This document shows positions 34,194 to 41,517 of a stretch of 41,665 nt of DNA, in pieces. Source of the DNA: Rhodospirillales bacterium (lineage in GTDB: Bacteria; Pseudomonadota; Alphaproteobacteria; Acetobacterales; Acetobacteraceae); contig JAFKLG010000100.1 of NCBI GenBank assembly GCA_017304945.1, positions 1 through 41,665 on the forward strand. The letters run 5' to 3'. Position numbers and translations under genes: made by a program. The stretch's first letter is position 1; every line of letters begins with the position of its first letter. A model generated the notes under the pieces. It did not search any database. It was not told the DNA's origin and saw only the letters and a program-made list of their open reading frames with translations.

Positions 34194-34233
34194 CCGCCTG
34201 ACCCGCGGCCGATCGTCGCCGCGGGTCAGGCGG
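34194..34233. terminator. 15-bp perfect inverted repeat overlapping the gshB stop codon
   Basis: CCGCCTGACCCGCGG (34194-34208) and its exact complement (34219-34233) flank a 10-base loop between convergent genes. The right arm contains the gshB stop codon (34228-34226). It is the strongest hairpin in this part of the window and should end transcription from both sides, though no T-run follows. Confidence 0.6.
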
Positions 34234-35212
34234 AGGCGGCGACCTTCGCCTCGATGCTGTCCCAGATCGGCTTTTCCAGGTGCACGCCGTCGAAGCGCGC
34301 GATCTCCTGCAGGCCGGTCGGCGAGGTCACGTTGATCTCGGTCAGCCAGTCGCCGATCACGTCGATGCCGACGAAGATCAGCCCCTGGGCGCGCAGCGTC
34401 GGCCCGATCGCGGCGCAGATTTCGCGATCCCGCGCCGTCAGCTCGCACTTCTCCGGGCGGCCGCCGACATGCATGTTGGAGCGCGCCTCGCCGGCCGCGG
34501 GCACCCGGTTGATCGCGCCCATCGGCTCGCCGTCCACCAGGATGATGCGCTTGTCGCCCTTGCGCACGGCGGGCTCGTAACGCTGGAACATCAGCGGCTC
34601 GCGCGAGCGGGCGAAGTGCATCTCGAGCAGGCTGGCCAGGTTCTCGTCGTCGGGCTTGATGCGGAACACGCCCGCCCCGCCATTGCCGAACAGCGGCTTG
34701 ACGATGATGTCCCCGTGTTCGGCGCGGAAGCTGCGGATCGCCTCCGTGTCCCAGGTGATCATGGTCGGCGGCATCAGGTCGGGGAAATGCGTGACCAGCA
34801 GCTTCTCCGGCGCATTGCGCACGTTGGCCGGGTCGTTCACCACCAGCGTCTTCGGGTGGATGTGCTCCAGCAGGTGGGTGGCGGTGATGTAGGCCATGTC
34901 GAAGGGCGGATCCTGCCGCATCAGCACCACGTCCATGCTCGCGAGATCCAGCGGCTCGAGCGGACCGAACGTGTAGTGCGCGCCATGCTGGCGCTGCACC
35001 GTGACGGGCCGGGCGCGGGCGAACAGCCGCTCCTCCCGCTTCGCGCCCTGGCGCTTCACGCCCTCGCGCAGCGCCATGTGGCGCACCTCGTAGTGCCACA
35101 GGGCGTGGCCGCGGGCCTGCGCCTCCAGCATCAGCGCGAAGGTGGAATCCGCATCGATGTTGATGCTTTCGATCGGGTCCATCTGGACCGCAACCTTGAG
35201 CTGTCGAGTCAT
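34226..35212 (-). CDS. gshB: Glutathione synthetase
   Basis: A 328-residue ATP-grasp ligase joining gamma-glutamylcysteine and glycine. Family marks: VAVQMDPIESINIDADSTFALMLEAQARGH at the N-terminus (read in parts), MRQDPPFDMAYI, VVNDPANVRNAPEKL, the glycine loop KPLFGNGGAGVFRI, RYEPAVRKGDKRIILVDGEP, and the metal site FVGIDVIGDWLTEINVTSPTG. Full length. GAGGGAAC lies before the ATG. The 189 bases upstream (35213-35401) show no gene and presumably hold its promoter. Confidence 0.96.
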   Translation of the reverse strand: MTRQLKVAVQMDPIESINIDADSTFALMLEAQARGHALWHYEVRHMALREGVKRQGAKREERLFARARPVTVQRQHGAHYTFGPLEPLDLASMDVVLMRQDPPFDMAYITATHLLEHIHPKTLVVNDPANVRNAPEKLLVTHFPDLMPPTMITWDTEAIRSFRAEHGDIIVKPLFGNGGAGVFRIKPDDENLASLLEMHFARSREPLMFQRYEPAVRKGDKRIILVDGEPMGAINRVPAAGEARSNMHVGGRPEKCELTARDREICAAIGPTLRAQGLIFVGIDVIGDWLTEINVTSPTGLQEIARFDGVHLEKPIWDSIEAKVAASA

Positions 35213-35401
35213 GGGGGTTCCCTCGTCCGGTGCGCCTCACCGTTGTCTACTCCGGATCGCAGCGCGAGGGTATGCGGGGCGCAGAGATCGGCGGCGGGCA
35301 GGGCCAGGGACCAGGGGATCACGGGCGCACGGCCGAACGGCAGCGGCGCACCGGTCGCGCAGGACGGCCGTTGCGACCCTGCACGACCGGCATGCATGTC
35401 C

Positions 35402-36217
35402 CTACAGAATTCCTTCCTGCGCGGCCTGATGAACCGTTCGCACGGTCGGCCGGAAACCAAGGCTCCGCGCGAGCGATGCATCGACATGGAGATACCAGGG
35501 ATCGCGCATCGCCTCGGCCGACGCTTCCATTCTCTGGCCCACGAGCTTCACCAGCTCATAGACCGTCGTCGGCGCTTCATCGGAGAGGTTGACGATCCGC
35601 CCATCGAAGGCGCCGGCCAGCGCCAGCCACATCGCCGCGGCAACATCACGATGATGTAACGTGCTCATCCGGTTGGCGGGATGGAAGCCGGAGGCGACCA
35701 GGTGCTTCGGCAGCATCTCCAGGTGACCGTCCCCGTCGCCATATACGAACGGAAACCGGAGGACCGACCAGGTCAAGCCACTCTCCCGCAGCAGCCCTTC
35801 GGCGGCGACCTTGCTGGCCGGATAGGCATGTTGCGGCTCGACAGGATCGGTCTCGCGCGCTGGCGCGGTCGAAGCCCTGTCATAGACATGCGCCGTGCTC
35901 GCCATGATGAAGCGAGCGCGCGGCGCATCAGCTTGCACCGCGGCGATCAGATTGCGGGTGCCCTCCAGGTTGCTCCTCCAGATCAGATCGCTATCCGGGC
36001 TGCGGAAGACGGCGGCCAGATGCAAGATCGCCGAGACACTCCGAACGGCCTCCGACAGCGTCGAACGGTCGAGAATATCGCCCGTCACGGCCGTTGCTCC
36101 CGGGGGGCAGGTCTTCCCGGTCCGCAGCAGCAACCGGCACGCAAGACCTGCCTCCACCAGTCGCGGAACCAGGCGCTCGCCGACGAGGCCTGTCGCTCCG
36201 GTCACGAGGATCGTCAT
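35402..36217 (-). CDS. NAD-dependent epimerase/dehydratase-like protein
   Basis: A 271-residue extended SDR. The N-terminal loop is TGATGLVG (GxxGxxG), followed by LHLAAVFRSPDSD, STAHVYDR and the active-site Tyr-Lys in YPASKVAAEGLL; the C-terminal part is short, as in reductase-type members rather than sugar-nucleotide epimerases. The start at 36217 is four bases after the MarR stop and has AGGGATGAG before it; a longer frame to 36322 would overlap the MarR gene. It probably forms an operon with marR and is controlled through the palindrome at 36689-36733. The substrate is unknown. Confidence 0.82.
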   Translation of the reverse strand: MTILVTGATGLVGERLVPRLVEAGLACRLLLRTGKTCPPGATAVTGDILDRSTLSEAVRSVSAILHLAAVFRSPDSDLIWRSNLEGTRNLIAAVQADAPRARFIMASTAHVYDRASTAPARETDPVEPQHAYPASKVAAEGLLRESGLTWSVLRFPFVYGDGDGHLEMLPKHLVASGFHPANRMSTLHHRDVAAAMWLALAGAFDGRIVNLSDEAPTTVYELVKLVGQRMEASAEAMRDPWYLHVDASLARSLGFRPTVRTVHQAAQEGIL

Positions 36218-36221
36218 CAGC

Positions 36222-36671
36222 TCATCCCTGTCTCGGGAGGGTCTGCAGCCGTTCGGTCGCCCGGCGCAGCACGCGGATCGTCGTGGCCAGATCGGCCGCG
36301 TCGATGCCGTCGAAAGCAGCATGGTGGATGAACGAGAGGTCAGGGAGTTCGCGCCACAAGGCCTCGCCTGAAGGCGTCAAGGTCAGAAGACGCTGGCGCT
36401 GGTCTTCTCCGTCCGACGTCTGCTGCACCAGCCCTTTGCGAACGAGCGTGGCGACAATCCCGCTCAAGGTCGCCCGTTCGAGCTCGAGAGCACGTCCGAG
36501 ATCGCGCTGCACCGCCCGACCGGCGTTTGCCAGGTGCCAGAGCACGTACCACTGCGTCGAGCCCAGGTCGTATGGACGGAGGGTCGCATCCATCAGGGCC
36601 CGTCCCGCGAGATAGCACCGCTTCGTCCATGCTCCCACGGTCAGATGCTCGGGGTCTCGCTCGTCCTGCAT
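36222..36671 (-). CDS. MarR-family transcriptional regulator
   Basis: A 149-residue winged-helix regulator. The recognition region is RAVQRDLGRALELERATLSGIVATLVRKGLVQQ and the wing DGEDQRQRLLTLTPSGEAL (read in parts), both typical of MarR. MarR proteins act as dimers that bind inverted repeats and usually repress their own promoter until a small ligand binds. A 45-bp region with perfect 19-bp arms starts 18 bases upstream of its ATG, between it and the divergent SnoaL-like gene. It heads a two-gene unit with the epimerase. Confidence 0.88.
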   Translation of the reverse strand: MQDERDPEHLTVGAWTKRCYLAGRALMDATLRPYDLGSTQWYVLWHLANAGRAVQRDLGRALELERATLSGIVATLVRKGLVQQTSDGEDQRQRLLTLTPSGEALWRELPDLSFIHHAAFDGIDAADLATTIRVLRRATERLQTLPRQG

Positions 36672-36688
36672 GGCGCCACCGCCCTTCC

Positions 36689-36733
36689 AATTCGTTCGCT
36701 ACCTTGCTAATACCGCAAGGTAGCGAACGAATT
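36689..36733. promoter_or_regulatory. Perfect 19-bp inverted repeat: likely MarR operator
   Basis: AATTCGTTCGCTACCTTGC (36689-36707) and GCAAGGTAGCGAACGAATT (36715-36733) are exact complements with a 7-base spacer (TAATACC). On the minus strand a perfect -35 TTGACA (36738-36733) abuts it and the A+T-rich spacer (TATTAG/GTATTA) can supply a -10, so a bound repressor would cover the marR promoter. The element also lies 82 bases before the divergent SnoaL-like start. Confidence 0.8.
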
Positions 36734-36814
36734 GTCAAGTGCGTCCGCATCGCTCCCCTGGTGGCAGACACGAGGATGTCGGACATTCGTGAGAAACGCG
36801 TACGAGGTGCGCCA

Positions 36815-37234
36815 ATGACCGCAGTCGAACTTGCGAACATCTATCGCGGATACATCGCCTGCCTGAACAATCAGGACTGGGAAAACCTCGGACGCTTCGT
36901 CCACGACCACGTCCGTCGCAACAACATTCCGCTCGGCCTGAGTGGATACCGGCAAATGCTGGAAGCAGATTTCGAGCAGATCCCCGACCTCCACTTCAAC
37001 ATCCAGATGCTTGTCGCCGAACCGCCCCGCATCGCCGCCCGCTTGTGGTTCGACGTTGCACCGAAAGGGCAATTTCTTGGTGTGCCCGTGAATGGTCGGA
37101 AGGTGAGCTTCGCGGAAAACGCGTTCTACGAGTTCCGAGCGGATCGGATCCAAGAGGTCTGGTCGGTCATCGACAAGGCCGCGATCGAGGCCCAACTGCG
37201 TGGGGATCCTGGTGACCAGGTTCGACCGGACTAG
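36815..37234 (+). CDS. SnoaL-like cyclase/ester-cyclase-fold protein
   Basis: A 139-residue alpha+beta barrel protein of the SnoaL/NTF2-like group: an N-terminal helix pair (IYRGYIACLNNQDWENLGRFV), GLSGYRQMLEADFEQIPDLHF, and the strand FLGVPVNGRKVSFAENAFYEF with RIQEVWSVID. Such proteins include polyketide cyclases and many small-molecule isomerases or hydrolases. The ATG at 36815 has GAGG before it; an in-frame ATG at 36776 would add 13 residues. It is divergent from marR across the palindrome and is followed 39 bases later by a decayed IS transposase. Confidence 0.82.
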   Translation: MTAVELANIYRGYIACLNNQDWENLGRFVHDHVRRNNIPLGLSGYRQMLEADFEQIPDLHFNIQMLVAEPPRIAARLWFDVAPKGQFLGVPVNGRKVSFAENAFYEFRADRIQEVWSVIDKAAIEAQLRGDPGDQVRPD

Positions 37235-37272
37235 CGCGGCCGGCGGCGGCGTGCATCACGCGATCAGACACG

Positions 37273-38242
37273 ATGCCCCTGACCTTCTCGAGCCTGCGGA
37301 GCAGGAACTGTCAGAAGCCTCTGCTGCACATGACGGACGAGGAAGCCGAGGCGGCGTTCCGCAATCTCCGCTGGAAGAACGGCGAGCCGCATTGCCCCCA
37401 CCGCGGATGCGTGACCGTTATGAGTGCCGCCGGCCCTCCGGGAAGCTGGGGTTTCGCTGCAAGGCGTGCCGCGGCGACTTCTCCATCACCAGCGGTACCT
37501 TGTTCGCCTCCCACAAGATGCCGCTGCGGAACTACCTCGCGGCCATCGCGATCTTCGTCAACGAGGTGAAGGGCAAGTCCGCTCTGGCGCTCTCGCGGGA
37601 TCTGGACGTGCAGTACAAGACCGCATTCGTCCTCTCGCACAAGCTGCGCGAGACGATGGCGTCCGAGATGAAGGGCACGCAGCTCGGCGGCCAGGGCGAG
37701 ACGGTCGAGATCGATGGCGGCTATTTCGGCGGCTACATCAAGCCGGCGAACCACAAGGAGAACCGCCGCGATCGGCGGCTCGCCAAGAACCAGAACGGCA
37801 AGCGCCGGGTGGTGGTCGTGGTTCGCGAGCGTGATAGTCGCACCATGCCGGCCGTGTTCAAGTCCGAGGTCGAGGCGCTGGGCTAGATCAAGCCCGCGTG
37901 GCGTCGGACACCAAGATCATGGCGAACGAAGGCACGGGGTGGAACGCCCTGCACAGCCGGTTTGATGTGACCCGCGTTGACCACGGCCAGCTCTACAGCG
38001 ACTGCAACGTGGCATACACCAACGGCGCCGAAGGCTACTTCTCACGCCTCCGCCGGGCCGAGATTGGCCACCACCACCACATCGCCGGCCCCTACCTGAT
38101 TCGCTACGCGCAGGAGAGCGCATGGCGCGAGGATCGCCGGCGGGTGGACAACGGCGCTCAGACGCTTGCCATCGCGGCGCTGGCGATGGCTTCTCCGGTC
38201 AGCATGGACTGGTGTGGATACTGGCAGCGGCAAGCATCTTAA
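37273..38242 (+). mobile_element. Decayed IS1595-family (ISXO2-like) transposase
   Basis: Joined across frames, this reads as a nearly full-length ISXO2-like transposase (about 320 codons): SLRSRNCQKPLLHMTDEEAE, GFRCKACRGDFSITSGTLFASHKMPLRNYL, EIDGGYFGGYIKPANHKENRRDRR, YFSRLRRAEIGHHHHIAGPYL and GYWQRQAS at the end (read in parts). It is broken by a one-base loss near 37419, a TAG at 37884-37886 where Phe is expected, and a second frame change near 37896. The zinc ribbon reads CPHRGC instead of CPHCGC, and the second acidic motif reads ANE where ADE is usual. It cannot make active enzyme. I could not find terminal inverted repeats or target duplications by eye. Confidence 0.85.
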
Positions 38243-38562
38243 AATCGATACTCACCCGAGTCGCTTGAGACATTTCACCTCTGTCAAGCTCATTTTGTGT
38301 GACGCCAGCGCCCCTGACGCAACATCTTGTGCATGCCTGAGACGGCAATGCAGATTCAGGTTGCGGTCCGTGCCGGATGTGGATAAGTAGAACGTCGACC
38401 GATACAGAAAAGGGGCCTGCCAGGGCCCCTAATCCGTAGGCATCCGTGGGCTTGTGGGAGCCACGAGCGGATCAACACGTTCTGTGCACCCCCTTATATG
38501 GGGATGAACGCGGGCGGTCAAGCGTTTCGTGGCTCCCAACTCTTCTTGTTGGGATCAACAAC
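38243..38562. other. Gene-free stretch with inverted and direct repeats before the DUF3892 gene
   Basis: No coding frame is convincing here. TGGGAGCCACGA (38455-38466) is repeated in inverse as TCGTGGCTCCCA (38527-38538), 60 bases apart, and GGATCAACA follows or precedes each (38469-38477 and 38552-38560). Between them is CCCCTTATATGGGG. The A+T content is above average. The right end of the IS remnant probably lies in the first part, but its border is not visible. Confidence 0.4.
38408..38430 (-). terminator. Rho-independent terminator, minus strand
   Basis: AGGGGCC (38411-38417) and GGCCCCT (38424-38430) form a 7-bp stem with a 6-base loop; on the minus strand it is followed by TTTTCTGT. 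It would stop transcripts coming from the minus-strand genes at 38786-39462. Confidence 0.65.
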
Positions 38563-38847
38563 ATGGCGCAAGATGTTGAAATCAAGTGCATTCGGAAGAC
38601 CGACCGGACGAACCCTCATGAGAGAATTCGCGGGGTTGGTGGCGTAAATGCCGACGGCTCCCGCTGGTATATGCTGCTCGACAGGGCGATCGCCCTCGCA
38701 CTCGACGGCACATACCGGTACTGGACCAGAGGGGGAGGCAAATCAGTGTGGGTTCATGTCGCGTACCACAGTGGCCGGCCCTATCTCAAAACTGATGCCG
38801 ACGGCGTTCAGCCTGACAATCTTCTGGCTCTCCCGGAGTGCCCGTAA
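38563..38847 (+). CDS. DUF3892 family protein
   Basis: A 94-residue DUF3892 protein: VEIKCIRKTDRTNPHERI, VGGVNADGSRWYMLLDRAIA, a central aromatic strand TYRYWTRGGGKSVWVHV, and the ending YLKTDADGVQPDNLLALPECP (read in parts), which is the family hallmark. These small soluble proteins are scattered on chromosomes, plasmids and genomic islands; their function is unknown. The ATG at 38563 is preferred because the conserved region starts four residues later; a longer frame from 38446 is less likely. Its last 62 bases overlap a minus-strand ORF. Confidence 0.8.
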   Translation: MAQDVEIKCIRKTDRTNPHERIRGVGGVNADGSRWYMLLDRAIALALDGTYRYWTRGGGKSVWVHVAYHSGRPYLKTDADGVQPDNLLALPECP

Positions 38848-39004
38848 GTATCACGACTGGGCTTCGGTAAACAGTCGGCTCACTAGCCCAAGATAGCGCC
38901 TGCTGCGCAGTGTAGAACTCCGCGCGTCGATTGCCATCTGACGCGCGGAGTATTTCCGACCGCAACCGGTCGATCTCGCGTTCGATGAAACTCATTGCTT
39001 CCAT
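38786..39004 (-). CDS. Small hypothetical protein (72 aa), possibly fused to the broken gene upstream
   Basis: From an ATG at 39004 this reads as a 72-residue protein with a helical start (MSFIEREIDRLRSEIL), then RRAEFYTAQQALSWASEP and a polar tail. The middle part has the look of small conserved helical proteins of unknown role. There is no clear ribosome site, and the frame stays open upstream into the hypothetical gene at 39020-39462, so it may be the end of a chimeric protein. It overlaps the DUF3892 gene tail to tail. Confidence 0.45.
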   Translation of the reverse strand: MEAMSFIEREIDRLRSEILRASDGNRRAEFYTAQQALSWASEPTVYRSPVVILTGTPGEPEDCQAERRRHQF

Positions 39005-39019
39005 GTATTGGTTAAGTCT

Positions 39020-39462
39020 AGTTTGTACAAGGTCAAACTGCACCCACCGCGCATCCGCACCCCACCCATCCTTCCGCACGGCGCCCTTGGCTAGCATCCG
39101 GCCCAGCACGCGCAGGATCAGGCCGCTGATCTGCACCCGCAGCCCGCCGTCGCCCATGTCGAGCCGCTTGGCCCGTATGATCTCCACGACCATTGCGTCG
39201 GCGCTGATCGCCTCCCCCTTGGCCTCGCGCAATTCCGTCTGCACGCGGCGGGTCAGCTCGCCAGCCACGAACAGCGCCGACCGCTGGAAGCGCGACACCT
39301 CCCGCCTGGCACGCTTCAAATCGGGTGCAAACAGCGGATCGTCGCGTCCAACTGCACGATCTCCGCCTTCCGGCGGCGCACCTCGCGCTCCAGATCGGCA
39401 ACCACCCGCTCGATCTCAGCGCGCTTCCGGAGAAGCCCGGCAACGACTGGTAGGCGTTCCAT
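39020..39462 (-). pseudogene. Frameshifted hypothetical protein with N-terminal coiled coil
   Basis: The first part, from an ATG at 39462, is MERLPVVAGLLRKRAEIERV followed by a predicted coiled coil (ADLEREVRRRKAEIVQLDATIR). The frame then closes at 39316, but sequence clearly belonging to the same protein continues in another frame: LFAPDLKRARREVSRF, then GELTRRVQTELREAKGEAISA and a winged-helix-like VQISGLILRVLGRML. One missing base near 39334 explains this. The intact relatives I recall are small alphaproteobacterial hypothetical proteins with LDAAIRLFDPD at this point. Function unknown. Confidence 0.65.
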
Positions 39463-39601
39463 GGGAGCACGATAGCAAGCGAATGCGCTATGTGCCTGTC
39501 GTATCTGGTGGCGGGTGCTACATAACGCCGAATATCTCTCCAACCGCATCGCGGAAACCAAACCCTGCTTTTGCTCATCGTCGCGACCCACTGCGCGACG
39601 A

Positions 39602-40561
39602 TCAGCCTCGCCGCCGCCGACGCAAAGCTTGCGGGGGATGCCCGTAGATCCGCATGCAGGCGCGCCGCATTCGTTCGAGATCGCCAAAGCCGACTTCGAG
39701 CGCGATCTGATCGAGCGCCTCGCTCGAATTTTCGATCCGGGGGATCGCCGCCTCGCAGCGCAGCCTCTCGACGGCGCGTGCGGGCGTCTCTCCGGTCTCG
39801 GCGGCGAACTGCCGCGCGAACTGGCGCGGGCTGATACAAGCCACCTCGGCGAGCTGGTCAACAGAAAGCCGTTCGCGCAGATGCGCCCGCGCATACCCGA
39901 GCGCTTCGCGGATGCGTCCGGGCCGCGGCTCCAGGTCCAGTAACGTCGAGAATTGCGACTGCCCACCGCTGCGACGATGGTAAACGACGAGGTCGCGGGC
40001 GATGCTCTTCGATATGTCCGTCCCGCAATCCTCCTCGATCATGGCGAGTGCGAGGTCGATTCCGGCCGTGATCCCCGCCGAGGTCCAAACCTCGTCTTCG
40101 CGGATGAAGATGCGATCCGCATCCACTTTCAGCGAAGCATAGCGCCGTTGCAGTTCCCCTGCGTAACGCCAGTGCGTCGTTGCGCGGTGACCATCGAGCA
40201 GGCCTGCCTCCGCCAGCAGGAATGCACCGGTGCAGATGCTCGCGACGCGCCGGGCGCGCGGCGCCGCGGCGCGGAGGAAGGCGACCGTGTCCGGCTGGCT
40301 TTCGAGCGCGCCGATCGTCGATGCCCCGACAACGATGAGCGTATCGATATGGCCACCATCATCCGGGCGGACAGTATCGATCGCCACACCGGAGGAGCCC
40401 CGCACGAGCCCCTCCGAGGTTGAGACAATCCGGATCTCGTAGGGCGCGGCGTGAAAATCGACTGCCAGATTGAACGCGCAGAGCGGCCCGCCGAGATCGA
40501 GCAGTTCGAAACCCGGAAACACGACGAACCAGATGACACGCTGGGCGACCGCTTCGGTCAC
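39602..40561 (-). CDS. GlxA-type AraC regulator with DJ-1/PfpI domain
   Basis: A 319-residue regulator. The N-terminal DJ-1/PfpI domain runs to about residue 190 (FVVFPGFELLDLGGPLCAF; nucleophile-elbow ASICTGAFLLAEAGLLDG; TTHW; DEVWTSAGITAGIDLALAMIE). The C-terminal AraC pair of helix-turn-helices follows (LSVDQLAEVACISPRQFARQF and ALDQIALEVGFGDLERMRRAC). These proteins usually activate a neighbouring catabolic gene. It starts with GTG at 40561 and is divergent from the alpha/beta hydrolase gene, its likely target. Confidence 0.92.
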   Translation of the reverse strand: MTEAVAQRVIWFVVFPGFELLDLGGPLCAFNLAVDFHAAPYEIRIVSTSEGLVRGSSGVAIDTVRPDDGGHIDTLIVVGASTIGALESQPDTVAFLRAAAPRARRVASICTGAFLLAEAGLLDGHRATTHWRYAGELQRRYASLKVDADRIFIREDEVWTSAGITAGIDLALAMIEEDCGTDISKSIARDLVVYHRRSGGQSQFSTLLDLEPRPGRIREALGYARAHLRERLSVDQLAEVACISPRQFARQFAAETGETPARAVERLRCEAAIPRIENSSEALDQIALEVGFGDLERMRRACMRIYGHPPQALRRRRRG

Positions 40562-40608
40562 GACCGTCTCTCATGGCAGAATATGCGTTTTCTACGTCAT
40601 TTCCGCCA

Positions 40609-40655
40609 AAGTCGGTAGCGCGTAAGCCCAGAACACCGCAGGCGGTCGCCGACTT
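40609..40655. promoter_or_regulatory. Nested dyad in the glxA-like/hydrolase divergent region
   Basis: AAGTCGG (40609-40615) and CCGACTT (40649-40655) flank ACCGC-AG-GCGGT (40635-40646). It lies in the 140-base gap between the two divergent genes and may be an operator; AraC sites are usually direct repeats, so this is only a suggestion. Confidence 0.3.
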
Positions 40656-40701
40656 CATCCCGAGCGCCGCTGCCTGATCCGGTATTGCGAGGAGACGCGC
40701 C

Positions 40702-41517
40702 ATGCTCATCCGCTCGAACGGCATTGAACTTCACGTGCAGCAACGGGGCGCGGGCCTGCCCGCTCTCGTCTTTCTGCACTATTGGGGCGGCTCCTCGCGA
40801 ACCTGGCGTCATGTGATCGACGCCTTGGAAGAGGGCTTTCGAACCATCGCCATTGATCAACGTGGCTGGGGGCGATCCGATAAGCCGGAAAGCGGCTACG
40901 CGCTCGCAGATCTTGCGACGGACGCCATGGGTGTGATCGCGACGCTGGGATTGCAACGCTACGTTCTCGTCGGCCACTCGATGGGTGGGAAGGTCGCGCA
41001 ACTGATTGCTGCCCGGCGGCCCGACGGACTGAAGGGGCTGGTTCTCGTCGCTCCATCCCCGCCTTCTCCGCTCGGCCTGCCAGCGGATGTACGGCGGGCG
41101 ATGGTGGGGGCCTATGCGACCCGCAAGAGCATCATCACGACCGTCGAGCAGGTGCTTGCCCCGAACGGGCTTTGCGCCGGTGATCTCGAGACGGTGATCG
41201 AGGATAGCCTGGGTGGTGCGCCGGCAGCGATCGAGGCATGGCCGCTTGCAAGCAGTCAGGAAGACATCACCACCCTGACGCCGCGGATCGAGGTTCCCAC
41301 GATCGTCATTTCTGGAGAAGACGATCGCGTCGATCCGCCGGATATTCTGCGGCGCGAACTTCTGCCTCGCATCCCGCAGGCACAGCTTCACCTGCTGCGG
41401 GGCATCGGTCATCTCTCGCCGCTGGAAGCGCCAGGCGCGATCGCCGATCTCATCCGCACCTTCGCGCGCGCCGTGATGGCCGACCGCGCTGCTCCGACAT
41501 CCGCAACAGGCTGCTGA
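40702..41517 (+). CDS. Alpha/beta hydrolase
   Basis: A 271-residue alpha/beta hydrolase. The oxyanion region is VFLHYWGGSSRTW (a Tyr-Trp in place of the common Gly after His), the nucleophile elbow is LVGHSMGGKVAQ (Ser93), the acid lies in ISGEDDRVDPP and the base His in GIGHLSPLEAP. These are typical of the haloperoxidase/3-oxoadipate enol-lactonase-like group of esterases and C-C hydrolases. No signal peptide. AGGAGACG precedes the start. It is divergent from the GlxA-type regulator, which probably controls it. Confidence 0.9.
   Translation: MLIRSNGIELHVQQRGAGLPALVFLHYWGGSSRTWRHVIDALEEGFRTIAIDQRGWGRSDKPESGYALADLATDAMGVIATLGLQRYVLVGHSMGGKVAQLIAARRPDGLKGLVLVAPSPPSPLGLPADVRRAMVGAYATRKSIITTVEQVLAPNGLCAGDLETVIEDSLGGAPAAIEAWPLASSQEDITTLTPRIEVPTIVISGEDDRVDPPDILRRELLPRIPQAQLHLLRGIGHLSPLEAPGAIADLIRTFARAVMADRAAPTSATGC

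Noticed and set aside
38485..38512. CCCCTTATATGGGG palindrome as an operator
   Set aside because: Only 4-bp arms around an A+T core; could be chance, so it is only mentioned within the gene-free stretch.
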